In this document: positions 1-9,370 of the stretch, piece by piece
Numbering within the stretch: the first letter of the stretch is position 1
Layout of the letters: the number at the start of each line of letters is the position of its first letter
Source: Anaerolineae bacterium
GTDB taxonomy: Bacteria > Chloroflexota > Anaerolineae > Aggregatilineales > Aggregatilineaceae
DNA: 64,000 bases
Assembly (NCBI GenBank): GCA_027494015.1
Contig: JAOSJP010000037.1
Span: 124,001 to 188,000, forward strand
Reading direction: 5' to 3'
Position numbers and translations under genes: made by a program
Notes under the pieces: generated by a model
Database searches by the model: none
Told to the model about the DNA's origin: nothing
What the model saw: only the letters and a program-made list of their open reading frames with translations

Positions 1-1359
1 AATGTCCTGCGGGGTGGATGATTTGCGCGGCGCGACATACTCCACGCGCAACCACAAGACGACGCCGCCGTGCTCAACGTAAACATCCCACGCAGCCTCA
101 TACACAGGACCGTCGCTGGTGAAGATGTAGTAGTATGCTGCGCTCCCGTCCACCTCAATGCTGCGCCGCTCGTAGGTCACTTCGGCGCCAGCACTGGCGC
201 TGAAGCCCCGCTGGTGCCACTCATATTTGGTCTTGGCCCAGCTTCCGTTGTCATAGGCCGGCGAGGTGCGCGGCACGTCCATGATGATGACCGACATCCG
301 CTCGTCGGGCAGACCTGAGCCGGTCAGCGACTGGCGCATCCCTTCGGCGATGAGTTTGCCCAGGTCAATCTCCCTCCCGGCGAAGAAGTCCACCTCGTTG
401 TAAAACTCGTGGTTGGCCACGCCGCAGACGGGATAACCGAGCGCTTCGCGCTCGCAGCGCGCGTTCCAGCCTGTTGGATAGTCCACTGTGAATAGCTCGC
501 CGTCCAGCGTTGAGGTGGCGATCCCCGACTCGCCAGACAGGTTCAGCCAGCCCTGATCATCGGCCACCATCAGCAGCACCATCGCCAGCAGGAATACCAG
601 GAACCCACCCAGGCCAAAGATCATGATCCGTGTGACCGCGCTCTTTTCCGCCGCGCTCACGACAGGCGCTGCGGGGGCCGGTTGCCCCTCCACCACAAAC
701 GCCAGGCCCGGCCCCCACTCTGGCTGATGGCCTGTGCCGGGCGGCTGGGCGTCGCCGGGGCCGTGCTCGCCAAGCCGGGCATGAGCCGCCGGGTCGAAGG
801 CGCGCCCACCTCCAGCGCCAGCGGCGGGCTGCTCGGCGGGCACCAGGGCGCGCGTGCCCCTCTCCTCAAGGTCCGCGAAGGGGCTGTCTACCGGCTGGCC
901 GGTGAACGGGTCAATGCCGGGCGAGGTCTGCGCCGCGAATTCCTCGAACGAGGGCACGGCGCTCTCGTCCGCTGGCGGAGAGGGCGCATCCAGCCGGCGT
1001 GAGGGCGTCGCGGGCGGTTTCTGGCGCGCCGAGTCGGGCGGAATGCCCGCAACGGGGATGACAAAGAAGGAATCGTCCGGCTCGTCGTCTGGCACCTCGG
1101 CGGGCCTGGCAGCGGGCGCAAGCCCCGCGAGACGGGCGCGCGCCCGCTCGTGGGTGGGGTCAATCTTGAGCACCTGTTCCAGGCATTGCCGCGCCACATC
1201 CCGGTTGCTGACGGCGTGCGCCATCAGCCACCATGCGCGAGCATCGTCCTGGTGTGCGGCCAGGTACGGCTTGAGAACCGCCCCCGCCTGCTGGCGCTGA
1301 CCGGCCTTGAGCAGCCGGTAGGCTTCAACAAGCTCCTCTGGAGTGGATGCGCTGGTCAT
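1..1359 (-). CDS. Membrane-anchored hypothetical protein with N-terminal TPR-like segment (3' end cut by window edge)
   Basis: An open frame of 453 codons runs from an ATG at 1359 to the left window edge without a stop, so the C-terminus is missing. Residues 1-75 are helical and TPR-like (PEELVEAYRLLKAG, then an ADP-rich repeat containing QCLEQVLKIDPTHERARARL). A proline/acid-rich linker follows to about residue 260. A single hydrophobic segment (IMIFGLGGFLVFLLAMVLLM) precedes a probably extracytoplasmic domain with FTVDYPTGWN, a motif common in surface domains that begin with a PsbP-like or lipoprotein fold. No catalytic motif is visible and I cannot assign a function. It is transcribed away from the repeat block at 1360-1818. 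Confidence 0.7.
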   Translation of the reverse strand, partial: MTSASTPEELVEAYRLLKAGQRQQAGAVLKPYLAAHQDDARAWWLMAHAVSNRDVARQCLEQVLKIDPTHERARARLAGLAPAARPAEVPDDEPDDSFFVIPVAGIPPDSARQKPPATPSRRLDAPSPPADESAVPSFEEFAAQTSPGIDPFTGQPVDSPFADLEERGTRALVPAEQPAAGAGGGRAFDPAAHARLGEHGPGDAQPPGTGHQPEWGPGLAFVVEGQPAPAAPVVSAAEKSAVTRIMIFGLGGFLVFLLAMVLLMVADDQGWLNLSGESGIATSTLDGELFTVDYPTGWNARCEREALGYPVCGVANHEFYNEVDFFAGREIDLGKLIAEGMRQSLTGSGLPDERMSVIIMDVPRTSPAYDNGSWAKTKYEWHQRGFSASAGAEVTYERRSIEVDGSAAYYYIFTSDGPVYEAAWDVYVEHGGVVLWLRVEYVAPRKSSTPQDI

Positions 1360-1818
1360 GAGTCCCCCTGTGACGGCTGAGCGCGCGTTTGTCCCTAAGT
1401 ATACAAGAGTCTGTAGACGGTGCACGCGCCAGGGCCTACGAATCAGGGCAATCGCATCAAAATCCGTCGCGTGTTAGCCTGCCCGTAGGGGCGTATTGCA
1501 ATACGCCCTACGGACCCCGCGCCGATCAAGGCGTTCCCGTAGGGGCGGGTTTGCAAACCTATGCGCACCAAGTTAAGGCTTCTGGGTGCGCGGCACGGGC
1601 GAAACGCCCCTCCCCCTGGCCCCCTCCCCGGCCCAAGCCAGGGAGGGGGAAAGCGCCGCGCGCGGCGAGCCAAGTCCCCCTCTCTAGCTCGGCTGGAGAG
1701 GGGGAGGCAGGGGAGAGGCCTGTAGGGGCGGGTTTAGAAACCCGCCCCTACAAGGGCGCAGCAGAGCAGCGCTCCTACGAAAGAACCATGCGTTTATTTC
1801 CGGCGCGTTGGCAGCGAC
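1360..1818. repeat. Intergenic composite repeat block
   Basis: No credible gene is present. The block holds a near-perfect palindrome at 1484-1513 (CGTAGGGGCGTATTGC and its complement), a half copy of the GTAGGGGCGGGTTT family near 1540, a CCCCTCCCCCTGG / CCAGGGAGGGGG module at about 1602-1720, and a full GTAGGGGCGGGTTT palindrome at 1722-1751. The 1602-1720 module recurs inverted at about 21980-22100. Confidence 0.8.
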
Positions 1819-2602
1819 CTAGCTCGCCGCCCGCCGCTGGCGCCCGGCCTCGAAGAGCAGCACGCTGGCGGCGACCGCGGCGTTGAGTGACTCTGCGCCG
1901 CGTGCCATCGGGATGGAGACGGAAAGATGAGGCAGGTCGCGGGCGAGATCGCGCGGGCCGTGCGCCTCGCCGCCCACGACGATCAGCGAGGGCCGCGTCC
2001 AGTCCACCTGGTCGTAGCACGCCTCGCCCGCCGCGTCGGCAACGACGATGCGCAGACCGGGGAACGCCTCCGGCAGCGCGTGGGACGCGCTGCCAGACCA
2101 GCGGCACGCGAAAATGTCCGCCCATGCCCGCGCGCAGGGCTTTGGCGTTGAAGGGGTCCACCGTGCCGGGCGTCAGGGCGACGGCGTCCGCGCCGGCAGC
2201 CGCCGCCGCGCGGATGGCCGTGCCCAGGTTGCCGGGATCGCGCCAGCCATCGGCAACAAGCACCAGAGTGGGCGCAGCGGGCATCGGCAGCGCTGGCCAG
2301 GGGAAGACACCCAGCACGCCTTGCGGCGTCTCGGTCTCGGCCAGGTCGCGCAGCAGCGGCTCGATCACCGCCAGGCAGGGGACGCCCCCTTCGCGCAGCC
2401 TCGCCACCAGTTCCTGCGCGGGCGCGTCGAGTTCGGGCGCGTGCAGCACGTACTCTGGCAGCACGCCCGCCTGCACTGCGTCATGGAGCAGACGCACGCC
2501 TTCCAGCACGAGCCGGCGCTCCTTGCGGCGGGTGCGCGCCTGGCGCTGGAGCAGACGCGCTCGTTTGACGCGCTCATTGCTGGGACTGCTGATCAGTGAC
2601 AT
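1819..2602 (-). pseudogene. TrmH/SpoU-family RNA 2'-O-methyltransferase, frameshifted
   Basis: The N-terminal frame begins MSLISSPSNERVKRARLLQ and contains the SpoU substrate-binding domain followed by VADGWRDPGNLGTAIRAAAA, the classic first SpoU motif, then DPFNAKALRAGMGGHFRVPL. About position 2085-2100 the frame breaks. The rest of the knotted SPOUT domain (HALPEAFPGLRIVVADAAGE, then PSLIVVGGEAHG and ARGAESLNAAVAASVLLFEA, the second and third SpoU motifs) continues in another frame to the stop at 1819. One extra base in the coding strand explains this. The family methylates a ribose 2'-OH of tRNA or rRNA with SAM. Either the gene is recently inactivated or the base is an assembly error, since both halves remain well conserved. 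The start at 2602 is chosen because the family begins at this motif. Confidence 0.85.
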
Positions 2603-2660
2603 AGCCTGGCTCCGGCGGGCGGCGTGCATCCTGCCCGGAAGCACCCCGGCCCTATAACGC

Positions 2661-2699
2661 AAAAAACCGGCGTCTCGGCTCGGTGGAGCCGCCGGTTTT
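2661..2699 (-). terminator. Rho-independent terminator of the infC-rpmI-rplT operon
   Basis: On the minus strand, AAAACCGGCG and CGCCGGTTTT arms form a stem that ends in a run of six T. It lies between the rplT stop (2726) and the methyltransferase start (2602). Confidence 0.85.
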
Positions 2700-2725
2700 G
2701 CTCAAGACAGACACCGCAGGGCGAG

Positions 2726-3076
2726 CTAGGCCTGCCTGGCCAGCTCGACCAGAGAGGCGAACGTATTGCCGTCGCGCACAGCGAGGTCAGCCAGAATCTT
2801 GCGATCCAGCTCGACATTGGCCTGCTTGAGACCATGCATCAGGCGGCTGTAAGTCAGCCCGTTGAGGCGGGCAGCCGCGTTGATACGCGCAATCCACAGG
2901 CGGCGCAGGTCGCGGCGACGGTTGCGGCGGTCGCGGTAGGCGTACCACTCGCTCTTCATCATCGCTTCGTTGGCGCGGCGGAAGAGGCGGTGCTTGGTGC
3001 CCCACTGCCCCTTGGTCATCTTCAGGATTTTCTTATGGCGGCGGCGCGTGACAAAACCGCCCTTCACACGAGTCAT
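2726..3076 (-). CDS. rplT: 50S ribosomal protein L20
   Basis: The 116-residue product starts [19 protein letters not shown] and contains [20 protein letters not shown] and [13 protein letters not shown], hallmarks of L20. The length is normal for the family. L20 binds 23S rRNA early in assembly of the large subunit, and in several bacteria it represses its own operon through the mRNA. It is the last gene of infC-rpmI-rplT, the usual order, and is followed by a strong terminator. No L20 leader pseudoknot could be judged by eye. Confidence 0.98.
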   Translation of the reverse strand: MTRVKGGFVTRRRHKKILKMTKGQWGTKHRLFRRANEAMMKSEWYAYRDRRNRRRDLRRLWIARINAAARLNGLTYSRLMHGLKQANVELDRKILADLAVRDGNTFASLVELARQA

Positions 3077-3131
3077 GATAAATGCTCCTTGCTGTCAGGT
3101 TCCGGCCCGGCCCGTCCTGGAAAGGCGGGCG

Positions 3132-3380
3132 CTAGGCCGGCGGATTCTGCTTGTACTTGCTCAGGTAGGGGGCCAGCCGCTTGACGCGCTTGGCGTCGGC
3201 ACCGGCGACCACTTCGTGCATGCGGGCCAGGGCGCGCTTGGTGCGCGCGGATTTGCGGCGACGCAGGTGGCTCTTGCCACCCTTCGTGCGCATGACCTTG
3301 CCCGTCGCGGTGACCTTGAAACGCTTGGCAGCGGCCTTGTAGGTCTTGATCTTGTACTTCTTCTGCTTCGTCTTTGCCAC
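3132..3380 (-). CDS. rpmI: 50S ribosomal protein L35
   Basis: The core KTYKAAAKRFKVTATGKVMR...GGKSHLRRRKSARTKRAL...DAKRVKRLAPYL is L35. I place the start at a GTG (3378-3380) giving VAKTKQKKYKIKTYKAA, because GGGGAG lies about 8 bases upstream and the longer ATG form would add an unconserved ten residues. At 82 residues it is longer than the usual 64-66, with about eight extra basic residues at the N-terminus and about eight at the C-terminus (SKYKQNPPA). It sits between infC and rplT, as expected for this operon. Confidence 0.95.
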   Translation of the reverse strand: MAKTKQKKYKIKTYKAAAKRFKVTATGKVMRTKGGKSHLRRRKSARTKRALARMHEVVAGADAKRVKRLAPYLSKYKQNPPA

Positions 3381-3486
3381 GACCGGAACTCCCCATAAAC
3401 ATGCCCGCACCGCACCGAAGTGCGGCGCGCAGCCAGCAGCGTGATAACAGCGCGATCAAGCCACAGTCACACGCAGGCGATCCTCA

Positions 3487-4017
3487 TCACTTCTTCTTGT
3501 CAGTCGCCGGAGCGAGCACCATCAGCATCGTGCGCCCTTCCATATTCGGCTCTTGCTCGACAACGGCGATGTCCTTCAGGTCTTGGGCCACCTCGTCCAG
3601 CATCTCGCGCGCAATCTCCGGGTAGGTGATCTCGCGCCCCCGAAAGCGAATCCGCACCTTGACCTTCATGCCCTCAGCCAGCCAGCGACGTGCGTCACGT
3701 ACCTTGAACTGGCGATGATGGTCGTCCGTCTTGGGGCGCAGCCGGATCTCCTTGACTTCGATCTGTTTCTGCTGTTTGCGCGCCTCGCGCTCTTTCTTGG
3801 CGCGCTCATACTGAAACTTGCCGAAATCCATGATCTTGCAGACGGGCGGATCGGCGGTGGGCGCCACTTCCACAAGGTCCAGCCCGCGCTCCGCCGCCAA
3901 TTCCAGCGCTCGCTGCACAGACACCACGCCGAGATTCTCGTTGCCGTCCGTGATCAGACGGATTTCTCGCGCGCGAATACGCTCGTTTATCCGATAGTCT
4001 CCTGCGCTGATGGCCAT
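3487..4017 (-). CDS. infC: Translation initiation factor IF-3
   Basis: The protein MAISAGDYRINERIRAREIR... has the IF3-N motif (LITDGNENLGVVSVQRALEL, DLVEVAPTADPPVCKIMDFG), the helical linker (KFQYERAKKEREARKQQKQI) and the IF3-C domain (EIRLRPKTDDHHRQFKVRDA ... KVKVRIRFRGREITY). IF3 binds the 30S subunit and proofreads start-codon/initiator-tRNA pairing. The ATG at 4017 is preceded by AAAGGAT, so this genome uses an ordinary ATG rather than the rare ATT known for infC in enterobacteria; an upstream in-frame ATG at 4077 overlaps the promoter and is rejected. It is the first gene of the operon. Confidence 0.97.
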   Translation of the reverse strand: MAISAGDYRINERIRAREIRLITDGNENLGVVSVQRALELAAERGLDLVEVAPTADPPVCKIMDFGKFQYERAKKEREARKQQKQIEVKEIRLRPKTDDHHRQFKVRDARRWLAEGMKVKVRIRFRGREITYPEIAREMLDEVAQDLKDIAVVEQEPNMEGRTMLMVLAPATDKKK

Positions 4018-4067
4018 ATCCTTTCGAGTTTCCACCTGTGGATGAGGGCGGCGAACTGTGGCAGAGC

Positions 4068-4096
4068 AGTGTAGCATAGGGGAGAGAATTCGTCAA
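4068..4096 (-). promoter_or_regulatory. Sigma70-type promoter of infC-rpmI-rplT
   Basis: On the minus strand, TTGACG (4091-4096) and TACACT (4068-4073) are separated by exactly 17 bases. Predicted transcription starts about 40-45 bases upstream of the infC ATG at 4017. Confidence 0.8.
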
Positions 4097-4475
4097 CCGT
4101 CACGGGCGAGAGATGGGGAAGGGCGGGATTGCGGATTGCGGATTGGAAAAACCTCTTCCCACGCGCGGTAGGGGCGCTGCTCTGCTGCGCCCTGGTTTAC
4201 CGCACCGGCGCGCGGGGATGCGGCTCGTAGGGGCGGGTTTCTAAACCCGCCCCTACACACGCGGCGGAGCAGCGCGAAGAGCAGACTTCCGAAGTCTCCA
4301 AGACTTCGGAAGTCTATTCCGGGGCCGCGCGGGGCGAGGCTGGGGGTGAGGTAGAACAACACGCACGTTTGATGCGATTGCCCTGGGGCGAGAAGCAGGG
4401 CGAAAAGAAGTGGGCGAGACTCTCAGGAAACAGCGCGCCGCCTGGTCGCATCGCGCAGCGTGGCACAGAACGCCC
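4097..4475. repeat. Intergenic composite repeat block, inverted relative of 27081-27305
   Basis: No gene is seen. It begins with 7-bp GGATTGC iterations (about 4130-4150). It then has a segment at 4165-4390 containing a GTAGGGGCGGGTTT palindrome (4227-4256), a GACTTCCGAAGTC palindrome (4284-4314), a GGGGGTGAGG arm and AACACGCACGTTTGATGCGA. The whole 4165-4390 stretch reappears in reverse orientation at 27081-27305. Confidence 0.8.
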
Positions 4476-7400
4476 CTACATTCCCCCTTCACCCTCCGGC
4501 GGGCCAGGCGACTCCGGCAGCCAGAGCGTGAACGTGCTGCCCTGGCCGGGCGCGCTGCGCAGGTCAATGTGCCCGCCGTGCAAGTCTACAATCTCTTTGG
4601 TGATGGACAGGCCCAGCCCCGTCCCCGCCGCCATTTCCATCGCCTGGTCAGTGCGATAGAAGCGGTCGAAAATATGCTTCTGTGCTTCGGGCGCAATGCC
4701 GATGCCGGTATCGCTCACCGCGAGACGGACGCCTCCCTCGGCGTGCTCCAGGCGCAGCGTCACACGCCCACCAGAAGGCGTGTATTTCACCGCGTTGGTC
4801 GCCAGGTTGCGGATGGCGCGCGAAAGCTGGCCGACATCGCCCTGGATGTAGCACGGGCTGTCGCATCCCTCCACCTGCACGGTGATGTCCCGCTCGCGAA
4901 TGATCAGCGCCAGCGACTCGAGCACGCTGCGGCACTGCACAGACAGGTCAAACCACTGGCGTTGCAGAGTGGCGCGCCTGGCGTCGAACCGCGATAGCTC
5001 CAGGATGTCTTCCACCAGCTCGCGCAGCACATTGGCTTGCTGCTGCACGCCCGCCACCATGTTGCGCCGCTCCTCTTCTGACAGGCGGTCGTAGTATTTG
5101 AGCAGCGTGCTGACCTGCAGCAGCACGGTGGACAGCGGCGTGCGCAGCTCGTGCGATACGGTCGAGACGAAGCGCCCTTTCAGCTCGTCCAGCTCGCGGA
5201 AATAGGTCACATCGTGCAGCACGATCACGGTGCCCTGCACCTGCCCCTCCGTATCGCGCACTTCGGCGCTCTGCGCCTGAATGGCGCGGCGCCGCGTATG
5301 ATCATCCAGTGGGCAGCCGCGCAGCCGTCCTTCGTCGCCGCTCACCCACAGCCAGCATGGTTTGAGCAGGGGATCGCCCGCCTTCGCGGGACAGCTCTCG
5401 ACCGCGCACTCATCGTCAACCAGCCGCTTCAGCGCCTCACCAGCCAGCCCAACCGGGAGTTCGAACTCCACAGTGCCAGGCGCTGCCTGGCGCGCGCGCA
5501 GCCAATCCCACAAGCGCGTGGCCGCCTGGGTCGGCCCGCCCCACTCCTGCGGGTAGAAAGCGAACAGCGCCGCCGCCGCCGGGTTCATCAACGTCAAATG
5601 ATCGTCAGGGTCAAAGACGAGCAGGCCGTCGGCGATGCTCTGCAGAATGGTGCGCACGCGCGCCTCGTCGCGCACGGCCTCGGCATACAGCCGCGCGTTC
5701 GCCAGGGTCATCCCGATCTGCCGCCCAATCGCGTCGAGCATCCGCACTTCTTCGTTCGTCCAGGGGCGCGGCTCGTTGTTGACCAGCGCGATCACGCCCT
5801 GCATCTGCTCCTGCCGCCAGATGGGGATATTGAGCACCGACGAGATGCCCGACCGGTCGGTGAGTTCGGCCAGCTCAGAGGCGGGCAGCGCATCCGCCGG
5901 CAGCGCGTCGCCGCCGTCCTGTGGGATGCCGGTGACCAGGTTGAGCGTCTCCACCGGCACGCCATAGTGAGCAGCCAGGACCAGCGAGGATTGATCATCC
6001 GCCAGCAGGTAGATGCCGCCCCCCAGCACGCCCAGGCGCTGCACGGTGGTGCGCAGGACGCCATCGAGCATTTCCGCAACATCCAGCGAGCGGCTCAGCG
6101 TTTCGGCCACCGCATTGCGCACGCTCAAGTCCGCCGTGCGTTCGCTGACGCGCTGCTCCAGTTCCTCGGTGTAGCGGCGCACTTCGGCGTACAGCCGCGC
6201 GTTGCGAATCGCCAGCGCCGCCTGGTCAGCGAACGCCGTCAGCGTCTGAAGCTGCTCGCTGCTGAAGGCCGCGGGGTGCGCGCTGTCCAGGTTCAGCGCG
6301 CCGATGGTCTCGCCCTCGATGCGGATCGGGGCGCCTATGTGCGAGCGAATCCATGCCGTCTCAGGAATAGGGAACCAGCGCTCATCGGTCGTCGTGTCCT
6401 CCACCAGATACGCCTGCCCCACCCGCAGCAGCTCATAGGTCAGCACCCGTTGATCGAGCACGAACTTGTAGGCGTGCGTCCATGCCTCAGAGCCATAGGT
6501 GGCGTAGCCTCGCGCATCGGCAATATGAACGGCATTGCCCTCAGCCAGCATGATATTGGCCGCATTGTAGGGGATGATCTCAGCAATAGCCGTCAGGATA
6601 TGATCGAGCACGCCGCCCAGATCGAGCGTGCTGTTGATGGCCTCCGCCGTGTTGCGCAGCGCGTCCGACAGCGTGCGCTGCTCGCGCTCGGCAGCGAACA
6701 ACTGGGCGTTCTTGACGGCGATGGCCGCCTGGCTGGCGAAGCGGTCGAGAAGCTGGGCGTCGTGCTGAGTGAAAACCTGTCTGCGCGAGTCGCCAACGGC
6801 GTTGAACACGCCGAGCAACTGGCCCTGCCAGCTTATCGGCACGCCGATGACGCATTGCCACTCAAAGTTGCGGTAGGCGCTGGCACGCCCCTCCCAATGA
6901 GAGTAATCGTTGTGGATCATCGTCGTGCCGCTCTCCATCACCCTGCCGGCCAGGCCTTCGCCCCGCTTGAGCCGCGTTCCCATAGGGGCCACGTTTGGCC
7001 CCACCGCCACGACCCACTCCAGGTCATCGTGCTCAGGCCGGTACAGATGGATGCCGCCCGATTCCACTCCCAGAATCTGCAGCGCATTGACCACCAACGA
7101 CTCCAGCAGCCGGGTGAGGTCAAGCTGCGCAGTGATGTCCAGGCTGACGCGGTGCAACGCCTCTAGCTCGGCAATGTGGCGCTGCACCGTCTCGTAGAGC
7201 CGCGCATTGTGGATGGCGATGGCCGCCTGGCTGGCCAGGAGCGTAGCCAACTGCACATCGCGGTCGGAGAATTCGCGGTCGGGCTGGTCGGCGCGCGCGT
7301 TGAGCACGCCCAGGAACTGGTCGCCCCAGCAAATGGGCACGCCGAGCACGCTGATCGAGCCGCTGATGTGAGGCTCCAGAGTGCCCGCGCGGCCTGGCCA

Positions 7401-9038
7401 TTCCCGGTAATCGGCGACGACCACCGGCGCGTTCTGCGCCCACACCCGCCCGGACAGCCCTTTTCCATGCTCCAGCGTCGAGCCGACCGGGACCTGGGCC
7501 GAGCCGACGTTGACCACGCGCTCGATTACGTCGCGGTCGGGCCGGTACAAATACAGGCCGCCCCCATCCACATTCAGCAGGCGCATCACACTGCGCACCA
7601 GCTCCAACAGCACCACGTCGAGATCGAGCTGTGCGGTCAGCTCCAGCGTCGCCTGGCGCAGCGTCTCCAGCTCGGTCACCTGGCGCTGGATCGTGTCGTA
7701 GACCTGGGCGTTGTGCAGAGCAAAGGCCACCTGCCCGGCAAACGTCTGCAGGCGTTCTGCGTGGGTGGGCGTGAAGAAATCCGGCGTGGCGCTCTGCAGA
7801 TGAATGAAGCCGAGGGTTTCCTCTTCCCACAGAATTGGCACGCCCAGGTACGAGCGCATCACGTGCACGTCAACCGGGTTCACCCAGTCGGGCGACTGGC
7901 GGATGTCGCCGATGAGCACCGGCTGGCCTGTTTCGCGCATCCGGCGCAGGTTGGGGACGTCACCCACCCGCACGCGCATCACGTCCAGCACGTGCTGCAG
8001 CCCATGCTCAGCGTAGCCCTGGCTGCGCGTCACCGAAGCGATCTCGCCCTGCAACAGCATGATGCTCGATATGTCGTGCGGCACCACGCGCGCGATGTTG
8101 GCCAGGGTGCGGTCGAGCACTTCGTTGAGATCGAGCGTAGAGCTGATCGCCGCCGCCGTATCGCGCAGGGCATCCACCAGGGCGGCTTGCTCGCGCTCGA
8201 TCTCCTGAGCATGTCTACGCTCGGTGATGTCACGGTGCATGCCGATGACGCGCAGCGCCTGGCCGGCGCTGTCCCGCTCGGTCGCCACGCCGTAATCGTA
8301 GACCCACAGGTAACCGCCCGACGCGGCGCGCAGGCGGTATTCGTGCTCCACATAGGAGGCCTGCCCGCTCACCAGGGCGTTGAATGCAGCGATGGCGCCC
8401 TGCGCGTCCTCGGGGTGCAGCAGCGCCTCCCAGGCGCTGGCATGTGGCGCAACATCCCCTGGCTTGTAGCCCAGCATCTGCGCCCACAGCGGATCGCGGA
8501 AAGTGTCGCCGCTCGGCACGTGCCACTCCCAAAAGGCGTAGCCGCCCACGTGCAGCGCCATCTCCAGGCGACGCTGGCTCTCGCTCAAGGCGCGCTGAGC
8601 CTGCAACAGATCGGTCATATCGCGCACGATGACGACGACTGTATCCTGCCCCTCAGGGCACAGCCGCGCCTCATAATCGTGCAGATCGTCGCCGATGGGC
8701 AACTGGTAGTGTAGGGTCTGCACGCTGTTGGTGGCGAGCGCCCGCTCGATGTGCGCGAGCACCTGCTGCCCGACCTGCGGAATAACCTCGGTGATGGGGC
8801 GGCCCAGGAATTGCTCCGGCGGAGCGTAGAGACCTCCCGCGCCCGCTTTATAATCGAGGAACACGCCCGCACGGTCCAGCCGGAACACCAGATCGGGGAT
8901 GGCAGCCAGGAGGGCGCGACCGGCCTGCTCCGGGCGTGGCGGGGCGGTGAGGTGCGGCCCCCTGGCTGGCGGCGGTGAAGGGGCCAGGTCGCGGGCGGAG
9001 GGCACCCGGTCGGCGCGCTTGTGCTGGCTCCGCTTCAT
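4476..9038 (-). CDS. Multi-sensor hybrid-type histidine kinase (PAS-PAS-5xGAF-PAS-HisKA-HATPase)
   Basis: A 1,520-residue, apparently soluble sensor kinase. In order it shows a PAS domain (from ALLAAIPDLVFRLDRAGVF), a PAS_3-like domain with PAC (YGVATERDSAGQALRVIGMH), five GAF domains at roughly residues 300-1140 (recurring GVPI...LGVFNA, FASQAAIAVKNAQLF), a third PAS (ILQSIADGLLVFDPDDHLTL), HisKA with SHELRTPLSTV (phospho-acceptor H1296) and HATPase_c with NLATNAVKYTP, DTGIGIAP and GTGLGLSI. No receiver domain is present, so it is not a phosphorelay hybrid. The start at 9038 is favoured because GGAGGGG lies 11 bases upstream; longer GTG/ATG starts at 9164 or 9113 have no ribosome site. No response regulator lies nearby, so the partner must be encoded elsewhere. 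Confidence 0.93.
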   Translation of the reverse strand: MKRSQHKRADRVPSARDLAPSPPPARGPHLTAPPRPEQAGRALLAAIPDLVFRLDRAGVFLDYKAGAGGLYAPPEQFLGRPITEVIPQVGQQVLAHIERALATNSVQTLHYQLPIGDDLHDYEARLCPEGQDTVVVIVRDMTDLLQAQRALSESQRRLEMALHVGGYAFWEWHVPSGDTFRDPLWAQMLGYKPGDVAPHASAWEALLHPEDAQGAIAAFNALVSGQASYVEHEYRLRAASGGYLWVYDYGVATERDSAGQALRVIGMHRDITERRHAQEIEREQAALVDALRDTAAAISSTLDLNEVLDRTLANIARVVPHDISSIMLLQGEIASVTRSQGYAEHGLQHVLDVMRVRVGDVPNLRRMRETGQPVLIGDIRQSPDWVNPVDVHVMRSYLGVPILWEEETLGFIHLQSATPDFFTPTHAERLQTFAGQVAFALHNAQVYDTIQRQVTELETLRQATLELTAQLDLDVVLLELVRSVMRLLNVDGGGLYLYRPDRDVIERVVNVGSAQVPVGSTLEHGKGLSGRVWAQNAPVVVADYREWPGRAGTLEPHISGSISVLGVPICWGDQFLGVLNARADQPDREFSDRDVQLATLLASQAAIAIHNARLYETVQRHIAELEALHRVSLDITAQLDLTRLLESLVVNALQILGVESGGIHLYRPEHDDLEWVVAVGPNVAPMGTRLKRGEGLAGRVMESGTTMIHNDYSHWEGRASAYRNFEWQCVIGVPISWQGQLLGVFNAVGDSRRQVFTQHDAQLLDRFASQAAIAVKNAQLFAAEREQRTLSDALRNTAEAINSTLDLGGVLDHILTAIAEIIPYNAANIMLAEGNAVHIADARGYATYGSEAWTHAYKFVLDQRVLTYELLRVGQAYLVEDTTTDERWFPIPETAWIRSHIGAPIRIEGETIGALNLDSAHPAAFSSEQLQTLTAFADQAALAIRNARLYAEVRRYTEELEQRVSERTADLSVRNAVAETLSRSLDVAEMLDGVLRTTVQRLGVLGGGIYLLADDQSSLVLAAHYGVPVETLNLVTGIPQDGGDALPADALPASELAELTDRSGISSVLNIPIWRQEQMQGVIALVNNEPRPWTNEEVRMLDAIGRQIGMTLANARLYAEAVRDEARVRTILQSIADGLLVFDPDDHLTLMNPAAAALFAFYPQEWGGPTQAATRLWDWLRARQAAPGTVEFELPVGLAGEALKRLVDDECAVESCPAKAGDPLLKPCWLWVSGDEGRLRGCPLDDHTRRRAIQAQSAEVRDTEGQVQGTVIVLHDVTYFRELDELKGRFVSTVSHELRTPLSTVLLQVSTLLKYYDRLSEEERRNMVAGVQQQANVLRELVEDILELSRFDARRATLQRQWFDLSVQCRSVLESLALIIRERDITVQVEGCDSPCYIQGDVGQLSRAIRNLATNAVKYTPSGGRVTLRLEHAEGGVRLAVSDTGIGIAPEAQKHIFDRFYRTDQAMEMAAGTGLGLSITKEIVDLHGGHIDLRSAPGQGSTFTLWLPESPGPPEGEGGM

Positions 9039-9370
9039 ACGGCCCGCCACCCCTCCGATCAACCGTCGGAACACGCTTCCCCCCGAAACCGGTCGCTCAC
9101 GCCAGCCGGTCATTGCGCGCTGGTGCCGACCCGCCCAGCACAGCAGCCGCTCACAACCTGTCACGAACTGTAGCGGTTGCCTCTAAACGCGATGCATACC
9201 AGACTCGACTACCAGGGCTACACCCCCCGCCGCCTGGGGCGTGTGATGCCCTTTCAACCCCTATCCCCGGCCCTTTCCCCGCAAGCAGGGAAAGGGGAGC
9301 AAAGCACAGGGTCTCCCTCCGCCTCGTTGAGGAAAAGAGGTGCAGGGGTGAGGAGACTTCTGCTCGCGTT
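9039..9370. repeat. Intergenic region with CCCC/GGGG hairpin repeat
   Basis: No gene is supported. Around 9255-9300 the segment CCCCGGCCCTTTCCCCGCAA with GGGAAAGGGG downstream is a member of the CTTCCCCC-type hairpin family found at several other gaps in the window. The rest holds possible kinase leader sequence on the minus strand. Confidence 0.55.

Noticed and set aside
1775..1818. C-terminal extension of the methyltransferase in the first frame (stop at 1775)
   Set aside because: After about 2090 this frame is Arg-rich noise, while the conserved SpoU end lies in the other frame ending at 1819.
5151..8714. Long plus-strand open frames (5151-7166 and 7176-8714) opposite the multi-sensor kinase
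   Set aside because: They are antisense shadows of a high-GC gene; they show no family motifs while the minus strand reads as clear GAF, PAS and kinase domains.
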